Below are positions 13,901 through 25,900 of a DNA stretch of 46,000 nucleotides, piece by piece. Positions within the stretch are counted from its first letter, which is position 1. Each line of letters starts with the position of its first letter. The DNA lies in contig NC_135570.1 of NCBI RefSeq assembly GCF_964340395.1, positions 6,089,322 through 6,135,321 on the forward strand, in the 5' to 3' direction. The DNA comes from Glandiceps talaboti (taxonomy: Eukaryota > Hemichordata > Enteropneusta > Spengelidae). The position numbers and the translations under genes are program-made. Under the pieces are notes generated by a model. It did not search any database, was not told where the DNA came from, and saw only the letters and a program-made list of their open reading frames with translations.

Positions 13901-16900
13901 GTGTGTGACTTCATCTCTAATGTAACTAATGAATGCAACAAGTCTATTACTAACTTTTATAGGAAGTTTGATTTTGATATGTGTGTGTGACTTCATCTCT
14001 AATGTAACTAATGAATGCACCAAGTCTATTACTAACTTTTATAGGAAGTTTGATTTTGATATGTGTGCATGACTTCATTTCTAACATAACTAATGAATGC
14101 ACCAAGTCTATTACTAACTTATATATGAAGTTGTGTTGAATTATATGGTTGTGTAAATGGTGACAATTAAAACAGTGAAAAGTTGACATTGAATGCACAT
14201 GACATCAACTTGTATGACAAGATATGACAAAACCATACAAGAATTGATCCCAAAGAAAACGACCCAGAGCTTCCCTCCAATACCAACCACAGTCATGATA
14301 TATATGGTAATTATCCCTGGTGAAAAAAAATATTGAGATGAAAAGAGATGAAGTGTAGAGACTTAGAGAAGAAAATCTTACCAGATACATCCTCTTTGAT
14401 ACTTTTTGTATATTCCGCATCATAAAGCAATGGCAATCGTTTTTCTTCACGAAGAAACAGCAGTAAGAGATAGCACACCAGAAGAAAAGGAGAGAGGAAT
14501 AAAGAAAGAAAAACAGTATGAAAGAAGGAAAATATAGACTCCTTATACTGGCATATGTGTAAAGGGTAGATTCTGAAACTGAAATTAATTGTACCATTAA
14601 CTTCAGTCATCCTCTATATGTACATTCAAAAACTCTTACATGTTTTCATTTTCAATCAACTTTGAGAAGTTTTTGAAAGCCTAAAGGTTCCAGCGAGACA
14701 TTTACAAGTACCAACATGGGTGCCTGTGTATTAAATATACATGTACATGGAAAGCTACGTAATAAACAAGGTTGTTATGATCATGTGATATACAATATAT
14801 AGCCATATAATACACGTGGCTGTTCAAGTAATATATATGGGTAGCCATGTAATAAACATAGCTGTTCAGGTAATATACATGGGTAGCCATGTAATAAACA
14901 TGGCTTTTCAGGTAATATACATAGGTAGCCATGTAATAAAAATGTAATATATCTGAACTGTTATATTGTGATTAAAATGAGCACTCTCACTACTCTAATA
15001 CTCTACATATTTGTTGTATTAAACACAGCAGAAGAGTAAAATCCACATATGCCAGTTTGGAGAAGATTAAGTAACTATATAATAATTCCCCAACATGAAA
15101 AACAGAAGAAAGCATTTGACATAAAGTTCATTTTCTGTTAGAATCATATGATAAAAGTAAATAATATTATTTCATGATAGCAGCCAGCATAATACACTTA
15201 GAAGTCAGCATTCAAACAAGGGAATATATCATGAGATGATTCCACATGCCATACAACATTTCTACAAATAAAACATTGTATGAGAAGTAATTTTCGTAAA
15301 TTGCTAGCTTAGGATAAAATCATAGAGCAGGCAAATAGTAAGCATGTACAACCAAGCAGAAACGCACTGTACTAAGAAGGTAAACTGATGAGAATATACA
15401 TGTAAAATATTGTGGATTCAACTCCAATGATACTGGATGTTTAGTAAACACAAGACATTGTGAGTATCTTGAATGAAGAATATATGATGAACAACAACAA
15501 CACATTATATACAAATGGGTTTTTACACAGTGGAGGATTACAGGTTGGGAAAACTGTGGATTTACAGTCAAGATTATGGAAGACAACAAATGGAACAGAA
15601 CTAAGTGCAAGACTGCTAATGATATGTCTATGCCACTATAGGTGGGTCTATGCATGGTTACTGGTGGTATTATCTATGCCATTGTAGGTGGGTCTATGCA
15701 TGGTTACACTGGTGGTATTGTCTATGCCATTGTAGGTGGGTCTATGCATGGTTACACTGGTGGTATTGTCTATGCCATTGTAGGTGGGTCTATGCATGGT
15801 TACACTGGTGGTATTATCTATGCCATTGTAGGTGGGTCTATGCATGGTTACACTGGTGGTATTGTCTATGCCATTGTAGGTGGGTCTATGCATGGTTACA
15901 CTGGTGGTACTGTCTATGCCACTATAGGTGGGTCTATGCATGGTTACACTGGTGATATTGTCTATGCCATTGTAGGTGGGTCTAATAATGCATGGTTACT
16001 GGTGGTATGTCTGTGCTATTGTAGGTGGGTCTATGCATGGTTACTGGTGGTATGTCTATGCCATTGATGATGGGTCCATGGTTACTGGTGGTATTGTCTA
16101 TAGTCACTGATGGTGGGTCTATGCATGGTTACACTGGTGGTATTGTCTATAGACCATGGTGGTATTTTCTATAGTCATTGATGGTGGGTCTATGCATGGT
16201 TATACTGATGGTATTGTCTATGCCATTGTAGGTGGGTCTATGCATGTTACTGGTGGTATTATCTATAGTCATAGCTGGTGGGTCTTTGCATAGTTATACT
16301 GGTGGTATTGTCTATAGTCTTTGCATGGTTATACTGGTGGTATGGCACTTGCAATTGATGGTGGGTCTATGCATGAAGAATAGTGGTATGTCTATAGCCA
16401 TTGGTGGTGGGTCTACATGTATGTACTGAGTCACAGCATGTAATACAGTATGTGGGCATATGAAACATAGATTTATACACTGAGATATGTCATCAGTATG
16501 GACGTTGTATTGATCACATCATGGCATGTGACAATGTATATAGGCATAAGATACACAAATTTACATTCGGAGATGACACCAGTATACAGGAATATGATAA
16601 AGATTTACACACTGAGATATGACATCAGTATATATTGAGTCATGTTATGTGATAAAGTATATATCGGCATGCTAAACATTGAGATATGACATCAGTATTG
16701 AGTCACTGCATGTGATAATGTATATGGACATGTGATACATACATCTATGCATTGAGATGTGACATCAACTATTGAGCCGTGGTACATGTATGTGCTAAAG
16801 TATATGGCCATGTGACATACAGTATACATTGCATACATTGAAGTATGACATCACTATATGAGTCACTGCATGTGATACACACATTTATACAGAGATATGA

Positions 16901-19900
16901 CATCACAACTGAGTCATGGTATGTGATAAAGGACTTATACATAGAGATATGATATCACAACTGAGTCATGACATGTGATAAAGGACTTATACATAGAGAT
17001 ATGATATCACAACTGAGTCATGACATGTGATAAAGGACTTATACATAGAGATATGACATCACAACTGAGTCATGACATGTGATAAAAGACTTATACATAG
17101 AGATGTGACACCATAACTGAGTCATGACATGTGATAAAGTGTAATGCATATGATACATGACTTTACACATTGAAAAATTACGTCATTATTGAGTCATAGC
17201 ATGTGATAAAGTATATGGCCATGTGATACACCGATTTATACACAGAAATATGACATCATAGCTGCATCATGGCATGTGATAAAGTATATGGGCATGTGAT
17301 ACATATACAAACACGACATCACTACTGCGTGATACTATGATAAGTAGATGGGCGCATGATAAAATAGGCATGTAATACAATGTACACTGATTAATACTTG
17401 TAAGCATGACATAAAAAATCACGTCATGGTATATGTTATACAGTATATGATAACATTCTTGAACTCTTGTGATGTGACAGTGAGTTTTACACACACATAT
17501 GATGGCCAATATCTGGGCAATGGATAGTAACATACCTCTGTCATAAACTACACATTAACAATGGGGGAAAGAAGAGAGTAGAGAATAAGTGGATGACAAC
17601 ATAACTAGTATCCTAAAGTGCAAGTAGGGTGGATTGACATTGGAGTATGGTTTGGGGGTCAAATGCAACACTGGGACACAAAGTCAGTAAGATTTAGGAT
17701 CTAGGATGAAGATTGCCACCCAGTCATTAAAAAACATTTCAAAAAATCGTCAATTTCTGTACTTTTATTTTAATATAAGCAAACATTTTAAAAATAGAAT
17801 CAGTTAGTGTTTGTTAATGCTTAGCTATCCTATCAATATTGACCACATACTCTCATATAGTGTGAATGTGATAAAGTGGGTTTATTTTGACGACATTTCA
17901 TGTTGAACATACAGAATACAGCAATCTATTCTCCTAAACTACAAACATTATCTATTTGAGAGTTTATGTGCACTGAGTCTATACAGACAAATACATGAAT
18001 ACAAAGACAACACATTTTAGACAAAACACACGAAAAGGGAACATTTATAAACACAGACCACGGGATTCGATGAACAACCAAACAACAGAAAACGTACAAC
18101 ATAGTACAAACATAGACCTTGGAGTCTGCTCCAAGATCTATGGTACAACATAGAAAAGGAACACATGCATCAAGGTTATGATCTTAATACAGCAATATTA
18201 GTTTAATTTGTTTCATAAACAAAGATCTTTTAACTTTAAAACCAAGCTCATTTTGTAAACCATGTAAAATATAGTGGTGTGCTTTTTATTTTATTTTCAC
18301 TTGCAAACATCATATGTATTATAAAAGAACATTTTAGAATATCCGTTTTCTTAAATTTTAAAATCAGAATGAATAATTTTTTTGGTAAAAATGTTGTAAA
18401 TTATATTTTGTTTTTTCACTTGAAAGGACGAAATCAGACCAGAAAGAGACAAATACACAGTTCTTCACGCTGAGATCTCCTAAACAGATTGCACTATAAA
18501 TTGCTTTTTTAAAGGACAACCTGTATGATAATATACAGCGTGTTGCAGATTACTGTTCACTCTCTCTGTTTGATAAAATTGAACAGAAACCAATAACTTA
18601 TAAAAAACTGAACATCCTACACTTTTAAGATAACAAGATCGCAATTTCTTGCTACATTTATTCTGAATGATATAAACCAATTGTACGGCAACTACAGACA
18701 CGGATAAGACATGGATGCCAATGTTTTCGATGTCTACATTTGATGTATGCACGATGGCACATTAATTGATTTCACTTCGACAAAATGTCGCAAGAAACTT
18801 TATCCATTCAATTTTGCTATGTTGAAGTGTAGCATGTATAGTTTCTTATTGGTTTCTGTGTGGTTGTATCAAACAGACAGTGAACGGTAACCTGCAATGC
18901 ACTGTACAATATTAGCATAATAGTTATGCTATAATGTAGTCCATTACAGCATAACTATCCAACACAATATACAGGCTGTAATGTAAAACCATGTTTGCAA
19001 AGTTGTACCTGTTCGATATTGAAAACATTGTTTTCCTTAAAATTATTGGAACTTGATTTCATTCTCAATGTTAGGTTTATCTAAACTCTGGTTGTATGCA
19101 AACTCAAGGATTTTGGTCAAAACATTTTGTGTTTTATGCAATGTTGTGAGTTGAATGACAATAAAATTCAACAATACTGAACAGACTGAGAAATGTACAC
19201 AAATAGGAAGTGAAAATTATCAAATGTTAGGAAATCAAGACTCTTTGATGGTACATGTACACTGTTATGACCTATACATCTACAAATATATATTAATACT
19301 GTGGGTTATAGCACTTTTGCTTTTGATGCCATGATAACAAACATTACGCTGACACAGTCCACTTATATAGTCTCTTCGCAAGCAGCCATACTGTCAGTGC
19401 TATCTCATCACCAGTGGCAAACTTTCATGACCTTTCATGTATGTGACCATGGTCATGTGACCCCAATTTGCATCTTACTAGACATCTGGTGTTCTCTAGT
19501 AATTATTATATGATTAGAAGCCGTTCAAGAGCTAGAAAAATACGTATTATTGGCTGTGAAGGCAATCTAACAATATAATCAATCGGTATTCTTTCACATA
19601 ATACACCTATGCAAGAATGGTGTGGTCACACAAAAGGTCATAAAAGTAGCCTATTACACCTTCCCTTGTTTGTAACATCTAAAGCCTGAACTATCAAGCA
19701 TTGATATTTTCATATTGACTCTATACAAAATGGTTGAAGACACTGTCATGATTTTCATGTATGTAACACACCCTCACATTGCTAAGCTGGTAACCAACAA
19801 TCCCAAGCTCCTATACATTTATACTGATAAGTATCTGCCATCAGTAGCAGCCGGTCATAATTGTTTTCTGATTGCATGGTTCCATGAGACATCTTGTAGA

Positions 19901-22900
19901 CAAGATTGTGGCATGCACCATATATCCAATATGGCTACATGTACTACCGATAACAGCATTATTTGAACCAGAAATGGAAGCCAGTGAAGGTAGAAACTTC
20001 TGGTAACACTGCATATGAGCTTGCATATCATATGTATCACTTACAGTAAGTTTTTATGTGGACTTCAATTTCAAAATGACTGCATCCATTTGCTGGAGTC
20101 TGTGTGTAAAGCTAAGACTTCTAAAAAGTGCCAGGTATATACATTGTCAAGTAAAATGGGGGGGGGGGGGGGTGCCTGTGAAAGTGTACTACATACACAA
20201 ATACCACAAGTGTCTTCTATACTGAATTTAAAACCCTTGATAGTTCAAGCTGAGTCTACTACACATGTAGGTATCTGGGCAGGAACACTTAACACTAAGG
20301 TGAGTGCAACAGCATGGTGTTAAAAACACAGACAAATCTATATGAAATAACATTGACACTTTAAAACAACATTTATCAGAAATTTCCATTAGTTACATAT
20401 TTTCAAAGAATAAAAAATGACTGAACTTACCATTATCACAGCGGCATTGTTTAATTTTTCTACAATCAACAATATTGCCATGGCAATTCTTGCAGTAATA
20501 ATAGGCCCTATATTGTAAAAAAAATAAACAAACCGGAGTAAATTTTAACAACATGCAATACCCTTCCCTATTAGTATTACCTTTTAGGTAAGCAATAATA
20601 CCTTCTCCTATTACCCCTTTGGTCACTCAGAATACCCTCTCCTTTTGCCTCTTGGGTCAGCCAGAATACCCTCCCCTATTACCTCTTGGGTCATCCAGAA
20701 TACCCTCTCCTATTACCTCTTTGGTCATCCACAATATCCTATCATATTCTTACCTCTTTGGGGCACCTAGAAACCTAGAATACCCCCTCCCCATTTCCTA
20801 CAGACATCTTGTGTACAGATTATCATCTTCTATAAATACACATACCTAAGAAAATACTGTAAGACCAGTGCCTCTTTCAGGTAACGACATAATTGTCAGG
20901 TCACTAACATTTCACCGCAGTACCACATTTAATGGCAATATACAGAAACCTGGAAGTAATCCTCAAAGTCTCACCATTTTGACAGAAATTACCCTAAATA
21001 ATCTCTCTCATTCTTACCTCTTGACTTCCTGAGCTGATGCTGCAACAAAGAAACCCAGAGTGCCCTCTCTGGTTCGTACTTTGTGACCTGGGTTGATAGC
21101 AATCCTGTCAACACAAACACATTTACAGCATTAAAGACATTGCATGTGTACATCTCTCCCAGAATATGTGGAGTCAAGAAGATGATAGTAGAGACCGAGC
21201 CGTATAAAATGCATGATCCTCCCTGTAAATGAACCTCTGGTGCATCAGGCTTGAGAAATGACAGAGTGCAAATACAGACAAGACAAACATTTCCAGATCC
21301 ACAGTACTTCATGCGAGAGAAGATGCACTGCCACCAGGAGATGTTCACAAGGATTTCTCCTTGATTAGATAGTAAACAATAGAATATATTATACAGTTGA
21401 CAGTTGACCACCTAGTGAATGTCACATATTTCTATTCTAACTTTATCTTTTTGTAAACACGGAATGTTGTCCCAGATCTACAATTAGAAATCTACTCACA
21501 TCTGATATTGCAAAGATACAAACTGATTAATTTTTTTTCAATCACAAAGTCTGCATTCAAAAATTTGCAATACTTCAAACTGCTCAAATAATTCAAATCT
21601 TTCGACCTAAAAGTCTGTTTTATCTAAAGATATTCAGTCATGATATTTACACATGACTAATAATTGTCGTAGACAGGTGGTGAAATGTAAAAGCTCCCAT
21701 ATTTGTTTCATTAGATAGAGAATACGTACAAAGTTTCAATTTATTCACTACAACATCACCTACACATATTCATCTTCAGCCCAACACATGTCTGTTTATA
21801 TATTACATGACTTGTATTTAATTCAATATTATCTGTTTCCAGATCAAACATTTTATCTGTTCAAGTTTGATATTAATTTCACATTTCTATTCTAACTTGA
21901 GCAAAAATGGATGTCAAAAATGGATGTCAAATATGTCATTATGACTAAATGGTAATAGCCCCTCCAAACACCAACACCCTCACCTTCCCTTCCAACACTC
22001 CTAAACCAAACAAGAAATGTCGGACAATTCATAATGCAGTGTACATGATGTGACAACTCGCATTGTCAAAAAAATAAGATTATACCATGCACATGTCATG
22101 AGAACATTCCAACAGAAAATACACAATTCATTTTCTGATCAAGCTTCATCACAACAACACGCATACATACACATATACATCTGAATATGCTTCACCAATT
22201 GTCAGGTGCTTTCAATGTGAATATACAATCATGTAACATTCAACACCACCATAGTCTTCAATACAATCTCACAAATCAAATGTGCAGATGAACTTTATTG
22301 TACCCGAGTATTTGGACTCATTTTGCTAGAAATACTCAATGTACATGTATATGTACAGTTATGTTTAATAGTTGTTACAGATGTACATAAACATGTAATG
22401 TTATTACAAATCTAGTGTTAGTTCAGATGTTCAAGTATTTTTTTCTACTGATATATAGTTTTATATGACTGTACAAATTCTGATATAATGTGGTTAGTAA
22501 CAGATGTTGTGTGTTTCTTCTGCTGACATAAACATAGTTTTGGTACATGTACAGTCATAGTTATGGTAAAAAAAAACCCATAGAATTATTCAAGTACAGA
22601 TCTAGATAGAAATATGTAGAATTCTTTTGATAGTCAACTGTCCTCTGTAATAGAAATTGGTGACTGCATGAAGCCATCAAGCAAGTAAATAGCACTATGA
22701 CAAAAAATGACATCCACATGGTATGCAGCAAGCTTTCAGGCTGAATACCACAATCAAATGCATACATGTGGTACTGTGGAAAACTGGAAAAAAAAAACAT
22801 CTCCATGGACCATTAGTATGGACTCAGCTATCATGGTAACCCCAATCCATGACTAACCAAAGGAGGCAACCGTAACTAATCTTACCACGGTCAAACTTAC

Positions 22901-25900
22901 TCAAGAGAACGAGTCTTTTTTTGGTCACTACATGTAGATGAATTAGGACTTTGAAAAATAAAAATGTAACATTTGTAATTAATCAATATGTGAAATCCAA
23001 ATAAATGTATGTATGTACAATGACAGACGCAATTCAGATTTTTATTGGTGTCTTGTCTACATTAAGATTGATAAATAAATAATAAGCAAAGATATTACAA
23101 AACCTAAACACTCGAACAAACTGTATAGTCAATTCAATCATGAAACTATTAGGAGAAGGAAGATTTATTTACTATATTATCAATTTCCTTAGAAGGATTA
23201 TATCAAGACAAGCAGTGAAACTGGACTACACAGATTCACACAACAGATACGTAGTCACTTTAAACTACACTTTATCTTTATTCCTGATAAAGACTCATAT
23301 TCTGGATAAAGACAAGATAAGGTAATTTTGTAAAAGTTGTAAAATCAATTTACAGTATTGGAATGGCTCAGTATGCAAATTTCCATGTAATATGCAAATG
23401 TTCATAGTAATATTCAAATTCAATATATAATATGCAATTTCCCATTTCATGGGTAAATGTCCCTGATTTCTCAATACAAAAATGAGACCCTTTAATATGC
23501 ATATGCTGGGCCATTAAAAAAGCAAAAATCAGTCCTTTAATAATCCAAAAGACATTGAGAATCTTTAATAAGGAGATGCAATATTTGTTGTATTTAAGTT
23601 GCCTATTTGTTGTATAACTCTGCAGATAGTACTACTTATTTACACAGATCAGGAAGTGTAACACACAAATCTAAGTTTTTTTTCAATAAAGACAGAAGGT
23701 TCCTATACCATTTTAGCATATCATTAATTAGCTAGCATTATTTTGCAAGTAACTATACATTACAGGAATATGCAAATTAGTTCTTTTCTATGTAAAGAAG
23801 GGACACATGTAATATGTCTCTTAGCATAATTCTCTGATGTATTAGGCCGAGAATAATTATACACGTTTTACATTAAAATCAGCTGAAAAAAAGAAACAGA
23901 ACATTCCGGCATTTTTGATAGTTAGAGAAAAGAGTTTACTAGTTTAAACTTGAAAGGGTGATGAGAGAATGATGATGTGAAGATATACTAGACAGTCAGA
24001 TTTTACATTATTAAGACTCTTTAAGAGGTAGTTAATATGAAATGTTACACATAAAGAAAACTAATTGTTCATTGAGGATCCGGGCAGGACTCCACCTGGT
24101 GTCTGGGCAGGACTCCATCTGGTGTCCAGCCAATCCAGGTGAGGCTAGTTTCACCTGGTGTCCAGCCAAAAGTAAACATGTGGCTATTATAAAAACATAC
24201 CTATTCCGACTACTACAGGGTGGTTAATTTGCAAGCAGTAAAAATGAATGGAAACTTAAAGGTTAGCCGTGTTAGGGATGATGGATGGAAATGGTGAGAT
24301 TGGTGAAATTAACTGTAAATAAATTATGCATCAAAACTACATACATCTTGCATAACACTAAGTTCACTGGAAGGAATTCCCAACACAAATATATGAAAGA
24401 TATATTAGCTATGATATTAAAATCAACATCATATCAGCAAAAAGATAGACCAGGAAGGCAGAAAAAAAAATTCTCGCATCACCTAGGCAATTTAGAATTT
24501 ACATTAATTTTGAAATGAATCATTGTTTAAGAAAATGCAATGTACTTAAAAGAATGTATGCAATAATGAGAAGATATTTCCAGTAGTATAGGAGTTTATG
24601 AGGTGATTTATCAAAAATTTATACTTATACTACAATTAAGTTAGTCTTTCTATTTTTATACTGTATTTTAATACATGTATGAGTTGATTAATATTAATCT
24701 GATTATCAAGTATAATTTTACGTATACTTTAATAAGCATTATGCAGCAGTCTGCTTTAAGCAATATACCTTTAACATTTGAGTCAATAACGAAGTCGATA
24801 CACATATTAGAGAAGATACAGAATCCAAAAATATTGTATCCTTTGCTCAGTTTGCAGCCTGTAAGTTTTATGTGAAAAAATACTGTTTTCTACATTCCAT
24901 GAGCGTGTACAAACTGGATGTAGTCTTTCAAATTCATAAAACGAAAGAAAATGTTAGATTCTGGACCATGTTTCTTTAATATTTGTATCGACAGCAAGCA
25001 AATCTTATGACCTTACAATATTTGATATTAACAGCAGGAATATCAGGATTGATTTACTTTAATCACTCAGTGCTGATAGTGACAAATTTACACACTACAA
25101 AATAGATATTACAATAACCTGAGTAGAACAATATTAACATCAAATAACATGATGATTGTCATAGTCAAGATACATGTAGACAGTTGATCTCATTCTAAAA
25201 ACAAAACACTTGTATAATGAGATACAAGGATAACATGACAACGGACAATGTCAACTTATTTTAATAATACTAATAGTTTTTAATTTGGGTTCCTTAGAGA
25301 AGGGATGCAATACACTGAAAGTATCCTTGGTAAAGTGCACGTAGGGTCTTTGGGTCTTCGTTACTCTTACTAGTTTTCAATTCTTCGTTACACAGCTGAT
25401 ACTGTGAACAGAAGGTTTTTACCTGATTTTCACTGAATTAACTATAGTTGTTAAATAGCATATATGTTACACGCAATATAAAAGGGTCATTTTGTACATT
25501 ATGTGCATAATTAATTATAACAACATAATGTATGACAATGATGAGACTTATCTGTTCACTTCTCCGGATTGGAATTTCAACCCAGAGTAGACAAAGTTGT
25601 TTTGAAAGAGATACAAAAACCACAAATAGAATAACTTACGTGCTGTCCTGTGAATCCATGGAGATTTCAACTGCTATCAGAAGTAATTTCAGTTTGGTAA
25701 AACAAAACCTAAATGTAATTAAAAACATAAAGCCTTGTTAGCAACTGTTACAGTTACTGTAATATTATGTTCGTAGGGTGCCATTCATGTGATAAACCCT
25801 ACGTTCAATTTGAGACCTATTTTGAAGGTTGTTATACATTCAGAAACAAAAGTTTGTGACGAGGTTAAAACCAGTAAGTTGGAGATTGCATGCAGATCAC

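Larger units (their letters stand above)
14445..20430 (-). other. Intron 10: tandem-array-rich intron
   Basis: About 6 kb separate exons 10 and 11. Nearly 2.1 kb of it is the 42-, 48- and 52-bp arrays listed separately. The stretches 14946-15620 and 17531-20430 hold no supported gene. They contain a G14 run at 20158-20172, a hairpin at 18111-18142, and unclassified unique or old repeat sequence at 18900-20330. No additional phase-1 cassette exon was found. Confidence 0.7.

Noticed and set aside
15642-16067. 141-codon plus-strand frame of 16-residue repeats
   Set aside because: It is a by-product of a 48-bp minisatellite whose period is a multiple of three. Other frames on both strands are open as well, and there are no splice signals or non-repeat sequence.
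16880-17130. CRISPR-like regular repeats
   Set aside because: Head-to-tail units without unique spacers in a spliced eukaryotic gene; minisatellite.
21965-22010. Acceptor gtttggtttag and donor gtgagg enclosing about 17 nt in intron 8
   Set aside because: The length is not a multiple of three and would shift the frame; probably chance.
22561-22806. 81-codon minus-strand frame with hydrophobic stretch
   Set aside because: AT-rich intronic sequence, no splice context in phase with intron 8, and no family resemblance.
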